NCBI RefSeq assembly: GCF_000186865.1
Contig: NW_008705572.1
Coordinates: forward strand, 928,684 to 992,683
Origin: Aureococcus anophagefferens
Lineage: Eukaryota > Sar > Pelagophyceae > Pelagomonadales > Pelagomonadaceae
DNA length: 64,000 nt
Reading direction: 5' to 3'
In this document: one piece after another, positions 54,681 to 63,941 of the stretch
How the letters are laid out: each line of letters starts with the position of its first letter
Numbering within the stretch: the first letter of the stretch is position 1
Notes under the pieces: generated by a model
Database searches by the model: none
What the model was told of the DNA's origin: nothing
Seen by the model: only the letters and a program-made list of their open reading frames with translations
Position numbers and translations under genes: made by a program

Positions 54681-57326
54681 ATGGGCTCCATGGACATCCG
54701 CGACCACCTGCACGACTCCATGCGGAAGGAGGCCATCTTCCACGACCAGAGCCGGCCGACGACGGGCAGCTACGAGGGCGAGCACGACAACGCCGATCTG
54801 GACCGGCAGCTCCAGTGGCTCGACGTCTCCGACGGGGACCTGCTCGCGGGCTTCGGCGACACCGTCGTCGCCCGCGAGTCCCAGGCGGGCAAGAGCCGCG
54901 TGTCCGTGCTCTCGTACAACGTGCTCGCGCGCTGCCACGCGGAGTCGATGCACGGCCGGTCGAAGGCGTCGGTGCTCACGTGGTCCTTCCGGCGGCAGCG
55001 CCTCGCGGCGGAGATCGGCCGCCGCGGCTGCGACCTCGTGTGCCTCCAGGACGTCGACGACTACGACTGGTGGCGGCCCCAGCTCAGCGGCTTGGGTTAC
55101 GACACCATGTACGAGCGGCGCCGCGCGTCGTGGTCCGGCGGCGGCCGCGCGCCCGACGACGACGACGTCGACGGTGTGCTCGTGGGCTGGCGGCGGTCGA
55201 GCTTCCAGCTCGTCCACAGCGCCGTCGTGCGCTTCCACGAGGCCGCGGGCATCGCGAAGACGCCCGCGCTCGCCGTCAAGGCGTCCGCGCGCGACGACGT
55301 CGGGCTCCTGGTGAACGTCATCCCCTTCAACGACACGACGCTGACGAGCGCGTTGGTCGTGGGCTCCTTCCAGCTCGCCGGGGGCCACGCGGGCGACGCC
55401 TACGAGGCGAACCCCGACGACGAGGACGAGATCAGCGACCGCCGGTCCGACGCGCTCCGCAAGAACTGGAGCGACGAGGAGGCCGTGCGGCTCCTGCAGA
55501 CGCGCTACCTCGTCAAGTGCGTCGAGCGCTTCAACAGCGACTTCCAGCACCCCGTCGTCCTAGGGGGCACGATGCACGCGACGCCGGGCTCCGACGCGTA
55601 CGAGCTCATGCACAACGGCGTGCTCCCCTCCGTGCCGCGGCCGCCGGTGCCGCCGCCGCCGCCGGGCGTCCGCGGCGACTTCCTGGGCATCGGCGCCGGG
55701 TCCGCGTCGCCGACGTCGGCCGAGGTGTCCTGGGAGCCCGCCTTCGTGAACACGGAGCGCCTCGACCCGCCCGTGGAGTCGTACCGCGTGTCGTTCCGCG
55801 TCGGCGGGTCGCGGACGCTGGGCTGGAGCGAGCCGCTGGTCGTCTCCGAGCAGGACTGCACGCACTACAAGACGACGGTGCGGCCGGGCACGTCCCTGCG
55901 GCGCACGGTGCGCGACCCCCTGTACCGGACCATCGTCGCGGGCCTGGCGTCGGGCGTCGCGTACGAGTTTCGCGTCGCGGGCGAGAGCTCCATGGGCGTC
56001 GGCGCCTGGAGCGCGCCGAGCGCGCCCTTCGCGACGCAGACCTACACGAAGGAGATCCGGAGGCCCGCGGAGCCGCCGCCGCCGAGCGAGTCCGAGTCCG
56101 AGGCGACGGCCGCGGACGGCGCGTCTCAGGCGAGCCGCCTGAGCCGCGCGGACTCCATCGCGGAGAGCGGCGTCTACCTCGAGGCGTCCAACGAGGGCGA
56201 GGGCGACGACGACGAGTCGAGCTCGAGCGAGGACGACGACGACCTGGAGCGCGACAAGGCCGCGGACGTCGAGGACAGGCGCCAGGCCGCGCTCTGCGGC
56301 GCCGCGCCGCGGCTGCTGCTGACGTGCAAGGAGGTGCTGCGCCAGCGCGCCGTCGGCGAGGACTTGAGTCTACCCTACGCCGTCGCCGTCGTCCACGAGC
56401 GGGGCCTCGTCGACAAGAAGGCGCTGGAGGCGACGCGGCGCGTCAAGGGCGAGCTCGGCGCGGTCCGCGAGCTCGAGCTCCTCGAGGCCATGCGGGCGAA
56501 GATCGAGGAGGGGGGCATCGACCCGCGCCTCGCGAGCCGCGACCCCGAGGTGCGCCTCCAGGCGCGCCTCGCGACGGACGAGCGGGCCATCGCGGCCGCG
56601 CGCCAGGCGGACAACGACGCGAGGAGGCACCCCTACTACAGCGCCACGGGCATCTCGCCGCGGCACAACGGCAAATTCACGGGCGCGGCGAACGCGCGCA
56701 AAGGCAACGACGGCCAGGTCACGGTCCGCGCGACGCGGTCCGAGGAGGAGCAGTGGGACGCGAAGCGGCCCCAGGAGCACCGGCGCCGCGGCGCCGTGGG
56801 CCGCGAGGTGTCCATCCGGTCCGCGGCCAAGGGCGCCGTCGCGCGCATCACGGAGCGGCTGAACCTGGACCGCTACTTCGAGGGCGACGTGCCCGAGGAC
56901 AACCGCGTCGGCGTCGCGTCCGCCTACGCGCTCGCGGGCGGCGACCCGCACTACACGATCACGGCCGAGCGGCGCACGGCCTGCGTCGACTACATCTTCA
57001 CGAGCCGCCACGTCCTCACGCCCGTCGCCGTGCTCCCCGTGCCCGCGCTGCGCATCCCCAAGGCCATCGAGGTCGACAGCCGGCCGCAGACGGCCGCGTC
57101 CAAGGGCACGTCCGCGTCCGGCGTGTCGAGCTACGCGTCCTACGACGACGACGACGACGACGGCACGGAGAGCGAGCTCAAGTCCCTCGGCACCGAGGAC
57201 GCCGAGACGAAGTGGAAGGAGCCGGGCACCTGGCTCCCCAACTCCCTCTTCCCCTCGGACCACATGGCCCTCGTCTGCGTCTTCGACATCGACGAGACCC
57301 TCACGCCCGCGGTCCACGCGAGCTAA
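54681..57326 (+). CDS. EEP (CCR4/nocturnin-like) protein with inserted FN3 domain and altered active site
   Basis: An 881-residue protein. The endonuclease/exonuclease/phosphatase fold begins at VSVLSYNVLARC (about 75) and DLVCLQDVDDYDWW (about 118), where the metal-binding Glu is Asp. It continues to VVLGGTMHATPGSDAYE (about 293), whose family motif GDFN is changed to GTMH. The domain then breaks for a Pro spacer and an FN3 module (about 335-455, SAEVSWEP...YEFRVAGESSMG), and an acidic linker (450-540). The fold ends far downstream at ACVDYIFTSRHVL and FPSDHMALVCVF (about 858), with the catalytic His kept. Loss of Asp/Asn ligands suggests weak or no nuclease activity. Related CCR4-type enzymes shorten mRNA poly(A) tails. 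It is divergent from VPS28 (163 bp). Confidence 0.7.
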   Translation: MGSMDIRDHLHDSMRKEAIFHDQSRPTTGSYEGEHDNADLDRQLQWLDVSDGDLLAGFGDTVVARESQAGKSRVSVLSYNVLARCHAESMHGRSKASVLTWSFRRQRLAAEIGRRGCDLVCLQDVDDYDWWRPQLSGLGYDTMYERRRASWSGGGRAPDDDDVDGVLVGWRRSSFQLVHSAVVRFHEAAGIAKTPALAVKASARDDVGLLVNVIPFNDTTLTSALVVGSFQLAGGHAGDAYEANPDDEDEISDRRSDALRKNWSDEEAVRLLQTRYLVKCVERFNSDFQHPVVLGGTMHATPGSDAYELMHNGVLPSVPRPPVPPPPPGVRGDFLGIGAGSASPTSAEVSWEPAFVNTERLDPPVESYRVSFRVGGSRTLGWSEPLVVSEQDCTHYKTTVRPGTSLRRTVRDPLYRTIVAGLASGVAYEFRVAGESSMGVGAWSAPSAPFATQTYTKEIRRPAEPPPPSESESEATAADGASQASRLSRADSIAESGVYLEASNEGEGDDDESSSSEDDDDLERDKAADVEDRRQAALCGAAPRLLLTCKEVLRQRAVGEDLSLPYAVAVVHERGLVDKKALEATRRVKGELGAVRELELLEAMRAKIEEGGIDPRLASRDPEVRLQARLATDERAIAAARQADNDARRHPYYSATGISPRHNGKFTGAANARKGNDGQVTVRATRSEEEQWDAKRPQEHRRRGAVGREVSIRSAAKGAVARITERLNLDRYFEGDVPEDNRVGVASAYALAGGDPHYTITAERRTACVDYIFTSRHVLTPVAVLPVPALRIPKAIEVDSRPQTAASKGTSASGVSSYASYDDDDDDGTESELKSLGTEDAETKWKEPGTWLPNSLFPSDHMALVCVFDIDETLTPAVHAS

Positions 57327-57331
57327 CAATT

Positions 57332-58036
57332 TTAATCGTCGCGAGGGCTGCGCCAGAAGGCGAGGACGTGCGAGAACACGTCGTCGGGCGCCTTCAGGAA
57401 GAGCCACTCGTGCGCGCGCACGCTCGCCGACGACGCCGCGCGGCCGCGATCGCGGAGGGCCGGGAGTCGCTGGCGGAGGGCGAGGAGCTCCGTGCGCGGG
57501 GCGTCGAGCCACGGCAGCCAGCCGCCCGCGGCGCGGACGGCGGCGAGGAGGTCGGCCGCGGTCGTACAGTCGCAGACTCGCGCGAGGGTCTCGGGGTCGT
57601 CGCCGTCCTGATCGCGGGCGTCCAGCGATGCGCCGCGACTCAGCAGAAGCTTGCACATCTTGGGCTCATCCTCCCAAGCTGCGAGGTGGAGCGCAGTGTT
57701 TTCCAAATGGTCGCGGTCGTTGACTCGCGCGCCCGCGTCGAGCAGCAGGACTGCTGCGTCACATCGGCCGAGATGAGCGGCAGCGTGCAGTGGCTTCCAG
57801 CGGCGGGATCGCTGACCGAAGTGGACGTCGGCGCCGCGGTCGAGAAGCCACTTTATGGCCGAGCACCAGCCCTTTTCCGCTGCGTAATGCAGGAGAGACG
57901 CTCCATGCGGATGATGATCGATGCGCACACCACAATTTCCGTCCTTTTCCAACACGACAAACGCGTCCAGGTCGCCGCCCGAAGCGTGGTAGCGCATTGT
58001 TTGACTGATGAACGAGCTTTCCCGTTGGCTGGCCAT
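57332..58036 (-). CDS. ankyrin-repeat protein
   Basis: A 234-residue protein from the ATG at 58036; the frame upstream has no ATG before 58090. Four ankyrin units span about 40-165, e.g. GASLLHYAAEKGWCSAIKWL, KPLHAAAHLGRCDAAVLLLD, NTALHLAAWEDEPKMCKLLL and a weaker PETLARVCDCTTAADLL. The C-terminal 60 residues (WLPWLDAPRTELLALRQRL...ASVRAHEW) are helical with no known domain. The gene stops only 5 bp from the EEP gene on the other strand. It is the second ankyrin gene in the window, but not an evident copy of the one at 1139-2008. Confidence 0.75.
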   Translation of the reverse strand: MASQRESSFISQTMRYHASGGDLDAFVVLEKDGNCGVRIDHHPHGASLLHYAAEKGWCSAIKWLLDRGADVHFGQRSRRWKPLHAAAHLGRCDAAVLLLDAGARVNDRDHLENTALHLAAWEDEPKMCKLLLSRGASLDARDQDGDDPETLARVCDCTTAADLLAAVRAAGGWLPWLDAPRTELLALRQRLPALRDRGRAASSASVRAHEWLFLKAPDDVFSHVLAFWRSPRDD

Positions 58037-58187
58037 CGCATCCTCACGGGCTGCTGGGCCGAGGTTAACTCCAAGGACTTGGTCAAGCAAGGATGTTGAC
58101 CTTTTAGGTGAGGTGGCTCATCCATGAGCATGGATGCTCAGGTGAGCATGGGGCTGCCTCTCGACGCAACCAGGCAGATGAGCTAGC

Positions 58188-59938
58188 ATGGGCGCGGTCG
58201 CATCCGCCCTCGGCGCCGCCGGTCGAGCGTCGACGCGGGCGCAGATGAGCGCCTACCTGGTCGCGGTCGTCGGCGTCTCTGCGACCTGGGGGCTCCGGAT
58301 CACGATCATCCTCGTCGTCGTCTACGTCCTCGACGGCGTGCTCGGCGCCGCGTCGGTCCTCGGCCTGCGGCTGCGCCGGTCCAGCATCGCCGCGGCCCGG
58401 GCCAAGCTCGTCGCGGCCGTGAGCGCGGACCAGCCCGGCGGCTCCGCGCGGGATCTCGTGGCGACGACGCGGCTCGTCGCGGCGTTCCTCGACATCGCGG
58501 CGCTCCTCGCGCTCGAGGCGAGCTGCCGCGGCGCCTTCGAGGAGGTCGCCGCCGACGAGGCGTGGAAGCGGCTCTACCTGCGGGATTTCGGCGCGCCGCG
58601 CGGCGAGCGCGAGCGCGTCGACGCGGCGTCGCGGCCAGCGTCGAGCGACAGGAGTGTTTTTTCGCGTGAATTTTGCCTGAAGATGTGAAGAAATCCGACC
58701 CCATCGCACTTGGTAGGTCGCGGCTCGCACCGCTGCGCGCGTTCTGCCGGCCCCTCGCCTCGCCGACGCCGGGCAAGGAGATCGACGACCGGCCGCCCGT
58801 CGACGACGAGTTCCGCGCGCGGTGCCGGTGCGCGCGGCGCGTCGGCCGCGCGCCGCTCCGGACGCTCGCGTCCGCGAGCAAGCCGTCGAACAGCATCGCG
58901 AGCGAGGTCGTGCTCGCCGTCGACGCGCGCTGGTGCGTCACGGCGTCGCCAGACCACCGCGTCCAGCTCTGGCGCGCGCGGCGGTCGAAGGGCTACGACC
59001 TCGTGGGCGCCGTGTCGCGGCACCGGTCCGCCGTGGGCTTCGCGGACCTCGCGACGGTAGACGGCCCCGGCGGCGCGCGCCGCCGGCTTTTGCTCGTCGG
59101 CGCGGGCCGCGCGGTGCACGCGAGCTGCCTCGCGCGCGGCGCGCCCTGGAACCAGCGCCTCGGCGGCGCGTCCCGGGGCACGGCCCAGGCGGCCTGCGCG
59201 ACGGCCGACGGCGCGAAGCTCGCCGTCCTCTACGCCGACGGCGCCGTCGCCGTCTTCGCGCGCGAACGCGACGGCGACTTCGCCGCGTCCGGCGTCTGCT
59301 TCGGGGGCTCGCGCGCGAGCCCTCCGCCGAGCTGGCTCTTCGCGACTGTCCCGGCCGCGTGCGCCGCGGTCGGCGCGGACGCCGTCGTCGTCTCGACGCG
59401 GGCCCACGGCCTCGCGCTCGTCGACCTCCGCGCGCCCAAGGCCGGGGGGCCCGCGGGGGCGCTCGCGGAGTCGCGGCCGGGCCACGACGGGCCCATCGCC
59501 GGCATCGCACTCGACGGGGGCCGCGCGCTGAGCGGCGGCTGGGACGGCCTGGCCGTGCTCTGGCGCGTGTCGCGCGAAGGCGTCCGCGCGGTCGCGCGCT
59601 ACCGCCACCGGTCGGCGAGCGGCGGGAAACCGAGGGTGGGGGCCGTGGCGCTCCTCGCGGATCGGGCCGTCACGGGCGCGGACGACCAGCGCGTGCGGGT
59701 CTTCGACGTCGCGGCGGCCTGGCCCGTCGTCGTGCTCGAGCCCGACGCGCACGACTACTGCGGCCTCGCGAGCATCCGGTGCCTCCACCTCACGGCCGAG
59801 GGCGTCCTCTACGCCGGCGACACGGTAGGCAACGTCCTCGTCTCCGGCGGCGCGGCCGCGAAGTCGCGCGCGTCGGAGAAGGCCGGCGCGCTCCGCGAGT
59901 CGCCCCGCGGGTGGCGGTGGCCCGGCGCGCGCTCCTAG
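58188..59938 (+). CDS. F-box and WD-like beta-propeller protein, two exons
   Basis: Exons 58188-58627 and 58717-59938 give 553 residues. Start MGAVASALG looks myristoylated. One or two hydrophobic segments lie at about 20-60 (AYLVAVVGVSATWGLRITII). An F-box-like helix set follows at about 100-140 (FLDIAALLALEASCRG.. DEAWKRLYLRDFG), which would bind Skp1. The remaining 370 residues form a propeller with WD-like strands ending in VQLWRA, AVLWRV and VRVFDVA, and repeated (G/S)HD/SADG patterns. F-box/WD proteins select substrates for SCF ubiquitin ligases, but the hydrophobic N-terminus is unusual. The splice makes GERERVDAAS|RLAPLRAF continuous. Confidence 0.65.
58628..58716 (+). mobile_element. 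introner-type intron (GT-AG), short form
   Basis: The 89-bp intron starts with GTCGCGGC, then CAGCGTCGAGCGACAGG, and ends CACTTGGTAG, followed by GTCGCGGC: a perfect 8-bp duplication. The element start CAGCGTC is shared with those at 26908 and 28546. Removal gives DAASRLAPL in frame, phase 2. Confidence 0.82.
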
Positions 59939-59950
59939 CGACGACGCGGC

Positions 59951-62900
59951 TTATGCCATGTGGAGCGCGAGCGTGAGGTTGTCGAGGCTCTTTTGGGCTT
60001 CGGGCCCGAGGCGCTGGAGGTCCGGGAGCGGCGGGACGACGGAGAGGAAGTTGGAGCGGGGCTTCTTGTCCGACTTGTGGTCGAGGATCTGCTTCCCGAG
60101 GGGCGTCGCGGGCGTACCGCGCTCGTTGTTGATGGAGCCGCCGTGCTTGCGGGAGCCCGGCGCGGGCGTCGCGTTGGACAGCGTCGAGCCGTGGAAGAGG
60201 TCCGCCGTCGACGCCGACGTCATCACGGACGGCTTGGGCGAGAGCGCGTCCGCGCGGCGGCCCTGGAGCGACGACCGGCGCCGGGGCTCGCGGCCCTGCT
60301 GGCTGCTCTGCCAGGAGCTCGACTCGCTCAAGAGGCCGTCGCTCACGGGGGGCTCCGCCGTGTGCATGGACTTGACGTCGCTCAGCGCGGAGCGGACGCG
60401 CGAGTGCATGCGCGCGTCCGTCGGCGGGCTCAGCTTCGTCGTCGACGACGTGTTGAGCGTGTCCGTGGACACGGAGTTGCCGCCCGTGCGGCCCTCGGCG
60501 GCGTCCTGCATGGACACGGCGAGCTCCTTGGCCTTCTCGAGGCGGTAGGACAGCTGCGACTCGCGCCGCTTCAACTTCAAAGAGCCGCGCTTCTCCGTCG
60601 CGCGCGCGGCGCGCTCGAACTCCTCGAGGGCGTCGACGACGGTCGTCGTGCGCGCCTTGTCCTTGTTCTCCCGCGCCGCGACGTCCAAATCTAAACTCCA
60701 GCAGGGGTTCGTGGACCCCGGCGCGAGGCCCTGGAGGAGCACGCCGCGGAACGAGCCCGCGCCGTCCCACATGCGCACGCAGCGGTCCAGGCCCGCCGTG
60801 ACGACGGCGGACGGGTCGCCGCAGCAGCCGACGCTCAGGATGGCCTCCTCGTGGGCGTACTCGACGGCCCAGACGAGGCGACAGAGCGCCTCGGGCAGCA
60901 GGGGCCGCACGGCGTCGTCCGGGTCGAGCCGCGGGCTCTTCAGGATGTCGTCGATGGTCCAGGAGTCGGACGTCGACGCGTTCTGCGCCTCGTAGGCCCG
61001 CAGCTCGTGGGGCTTGAGGAGGTGGTGCTCGTGGAGCGCGCGGTCCACGGCGACGGCCGCGCCCGGCTCGGCCTCGGGCGCCGCGCCGAGCCGGCCGCGC
61101 CAGTCCTCGCCCAGCGCCGCCTCCAGCGCCGCCTCGACGTCGACGTCGGGCACCTCGGGCGCGAGCTCGCGGCCGTCGGCGTCCGCGCGGAGCGGCGCGA
61201 TGGCCGGCGCGCAGGGAGACCGCGCGATCGCGTAGGACGCGTCCGGCACGCCGAGCTCGAGCAGCGCGAGGCAGAGGCTCAGGTCGAAGCACCGCAGGTT
61301 CCCGAGCTCGTCCCCCACGTACAAATGGTTCCGCGTCGCGTCGAAGCCCGCGGCGGACACGGGCGTCGCGCCGGCCGCGACGCCCTCGGGCAGGCCCGCG
61401 TCGCCGCTGGGCTCCGTGTGCGTCCGCTTCGGGTTCCGCGGCGCCCAGGGCGGCAGGAGCCTCGGCCGCGACGAGTGGGGCGGCGCGGACCGCGCCGCGC
61501 CGTCGCCGTTCTCGTCGTCGCCGGCGTCCTCGTCGAAGAACTCGTAGTACGAGCCCTTCGGCGGCTTGTTCGGGATGCCCACGAGGCAGACGCCCGCGAT
61601 CTTCGACCCCGGCTGGACGCCCCAGATGCGGATCATGCCGTCGCTGGAGCAGACGTAGAGCAGCGGGTAGGGCTCGAGGAAGCCCAGCGCGAGGACGACG
61701 TAGCCCCGCGTCTTGAGCACGGAGTCGCACTTGGCCGTGTCCGAGTCCCAGATGCGGATGCCCTCGATGGACGCGCCCGCGGCCGTCGCGGCGATGGCGC
61801 CGGCCTCGTGGTGGGCCATGAGGCTCAGCTCCGCGCGGTGCGTGTAGGCCTCGTCGAACTGGCGCAGGACCGCGCAGACCTCGAGCTCCTTCTCGTCGTA
61901 GACGCGGATCGTGCCCGTCGCCGCGGCCGCGACGAGGCCCTTGAGCGCGAAGACGTAGGCGACGGTGACGACGCGGGCGTTGCCGGGGAAGGGCGGGAAC
62001 TTCTTCATGCAGGCGCCGTTCTGGTAGTTGTGGCACGTGATCGCGCCCGCGGAGTTGCCGACGAAGAACTTGCGGCGGCGGTCGTCGAGGCAGACCGCGG
62101 TGATGTCCGCGGGGCTCAGGTCGAGGTAGGCGCGCTTGAGCGTGCCCAAAATGGCGTCCCAGATCTTGACGCTCCGGTCGCTGACCACCAAGAGCGTGAG
62201 CGACACCTCGTTGAGGAGCACGAGCCTCAGCGGCAGGTCGTCGGTCACGGGCTCCTTGCGGACGCGGTGCTGGTCGAAGAAGAAGAGCTTCTTCGTGCCG
62301 GCGACGACGCGGTAGTCCATCATGTCCTGGTTCGGGTCCTTGGGCGGCAGCTGGCAGTGCGTGAAGGCCTGGAAGCCCTTGAGGTCGTCGAGGTCGCCCG
62401 GCTCGTGCGCGCTCGTGAACGTCTGCATGCACTGGAAGTTGCGCAGGTCCCAGAGCTTGAGCACGCCGTGGCAGTCGGCCGTGACGAGCTCGTGCGTGCC
62501 CTCGACGGCGTGGCAGCCCACGAGCGCCGCGCGGTGGCCCTTGAGCTTGTACAACAGCGTCGACACGAAGGGGCTCCAGACGAACGCGTCGTGGTCGAAG
62601 CCCGCGGAGATGAGGAAGCGGTGCTCGCTGTTGTAGGCGAGGGCGTTGACGCCCTTGGCGTGGCCCCGGAGCAGCGTGGACTGCTTCTCCGTGTACGTGT
62701 CCCAGACGCGGACCGTCGTGTCCAAACTCGCGGAGACGATGTTGTCCAGGTACTTGATGTGGAGCACCTCCATGATGATGTCCTCGTGGCCGTGGAGCGC
62801 CATCTTCATCTCGCGCTCCGCGAGGTCCCACGCGTGGATCGTGCCCGCCGTGGACCCGCTGTACGCGTAGCGCTGCGCGTCGGCCCACGTGAGGCACATG

Positions 62901-63811
62901 AGCGTGTCCGGCGTCGGCCAGCGCGCCTTCTCCTTGAAGCGCGCCGTGTTGTTCACGTGGTCCGGCGTCAGCAGCCACTGGGACATGGTCATGTCCGAGC
63001 AGGCGACGAGGAGCGACTGCTGCGGCTCGACGTACGACAGCGCGAGCGGCACCGCGTTCGTCTTCAGGGACGTCTGCCAGCCGCCGTCGCGGGCGTCGTA
63101 GAGCTGGACGACGTTCGAGTGCTGCTCGCTGACGGCGAGGAGGTGCTGGTCCGGGATCTTGCAGATCTTGTCGATGAGGTTCCGGTGCCGCGGCGCGTTG
63201 AGGCCCCCGGGGTTCTTCTCGAGCTTCTCCGCGGGCGTCGGCACGTGGGCGTAGGCCGGGATGCGCTCCAGCGCGTTCTGCTCCTTGAAGAGCCGCGCCT
63301 TCTCCACGATGAAGCGCGTGAACTCCTCCCACTCGACGTCGCCGTCGCCGTTGACGTCGATCTCGTGGAACAGCTCGACCAGATTCCGCACGAGCTCCGC
63401 CTCGTCGCGGATGATCGACAGGCCCGCCATCTCGCTCGCCGACTTCTGCTGGTCGCGCTTGTGCTTCGGCTTCAGGATGTAGCTCGGCAGGATGTTCTTC
63501 ACGATGCGCACGAAGTCCATCATGCCGACGATCTCGTCCTTCTCGCGGAACTGCGCGTGCATCTCCTCGACGTGGAACTTGTCCAGGTGCGTCACGAGCT
63601 GCAGGATCAGCTGCTCCGCGTTCTGCTTCTGCTGCGCGTAGCCCGACCGCGGCGACAGCCGGCTCTCCTCGTCGTCGTCGTCGTCGTCGAAGGCCTCGCC
63701 CTCGTCCTCCTCGTCGTCGCGCTCCTCGTCCTTCTTTCGCCGCTCCTCGGGGGCCGTCCGCCGTCGCAGCACGGCCTCGCGCCGCCGCCGCAGGTTCTTC
63801 ACCGACGACAT
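59951..63811 (-). CDS. EF-hand and WD40-repeat protein (WDR49/WDR64-like)
   Basis: A 1286-residue protein from the ATG at 63811 (MSSVKNLRRRREAV); the frame is open upstream to 63904 through less biased sequence. After an acidic patch (DDDDDDEESR) comes a calcium-binding region: FREKDEIVGMMDFVRIV and one full EF loop DVNGDGDVEWEEF (about 150-185). From about 240 to 800 there are about ten or more WD40 units (HSNVVQLYDARDG, GTIHAWDLAE, TVRVWDTYTE, DAFVWSP, VLKLWDLRN, VKIWDA, TIRVYDE, IRIWDSD, MIRIWGV), then further units near 880 and 1030 (CVRMWDGAG). The tail (1080-1286) is Ser/Thr/Arg-rich and disordered. This matches ciliary/flagellar WDR49/EFCAB8-type proteins; pelagophyte relation to flagella is inferred. 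Confidence 0.78.
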   Translation of the reverse strand: MSSVKNLRRRREAVLRRRTAPEERRKKDEERDDEEDEGEAFDDDDDDEESRLSPRSGYAQQKQNAEQLILQLVTHLDKFHVEEMHAQFREKDEIVGMMDFVRIVKNILPSYILKPKHKRDQQKSASEMAGLSIIRDEAELVRNLVELFHEIDVNGDGDVEWEEFTRFIVEKARLFKEQNALERIPAYAHVPTPAEKLEKNPGGLNAPRHRNLIDKICKIPDQHLLAVSEQHSNVVQLYDARDGGWQTSLKTNAVPLALSYVEPQQSLLVACSDMTMSQWLLTPDHVNNTARFKEKARWPTPDTLMCLTWADAQRYAYSGSTAGTIHAWDLAEREMKMALHGHEDIIMEVLHIKYLDNIVSASLDTTVRVWDTYTEKQSTLLRGHAKGVNALAYNSEHRFLISAGFDHDAFVWSPFVSTLLYKLKGHRAALVGCHAVEGTHELVTADCHGVLKLWDLRNFQCMQTFTSAHEPGDLDDLKGFQAFTHCQLPPKDPNQDMMDYRVVAGTKKLFFFDQHRVRKEPVTDDLPLRLVLLNEVSLTLLVVSDRSVKIWDAILGTLKRAYLDLSPADITAVCLDDRRRKFFVGNSAGAITCHNYQNGACMKKFPPFPGNARVVTVAYVFALKGLVAAAATGTIRVYDEKELEVCAVLRQFDEAYTHRAELSLMAHHEAGAIAATAAGASIEGIRIWDSDTAKCDSVLKTRGYVVLALGFLEPYPLLYVCSSDGMIRIWGVQPGSKIAGVCLVGIPNKPPKGSYYEFFDEDAGDDENGDGAARSAPPHSSRPRLLPPWAPRNPKRTHTEPSGDAGLPEGVAAGATPVSAAGFDATRNHLYVGDELGNLRCFDLSLCLALLELGVPDASYAIARSPCAPAIAPLRADADGRELAPEVPDVDVEAALEAALGEDWRGRLGAAPEAEPGAAVAVDRALHEHHLLKPHELRAYEAQNASTSDSWTIDDILKSPRLDPDDAVRPLLPEALCRLVWAVEYAHEEAILSVGCCGDPSAVVTAGLDRCVRMWDGAGSFRGVLLQGLAPGSTNPCWSLDLDVAARENKDKARTTTVVDALEEFERAARATEKRGSLKLKRRESQLSYRLEKAKELAVSMQDAAEGRTGGNSVSTDTLNTSSTTKLSPPTDARMHSRVRSALSDVKSMHTAEPPVSDGLLSESSSWQSSQQGREPRRRSSLQGRRADALSPKPSVMTSASTADLFHGSTLSNATPAPGSRKHGGSINNERGTPATPLGKQILDHKSDKKPRSNFLSVVPPLPDLQRLGPEAQKSLDNLTLALHMA

Positions 63812-63941
63812 GGCCGCCGCCGCGGGCGCACCCGCTAGCTTGATTGCGGCAGCACACCCGCGTTGATTAATTCTGCATGTTGAACTACAACATAGATGCA
63901 CCATTATCTCGCGGCGGCCGGGAGCGCCTGGCGCCTCGAGT

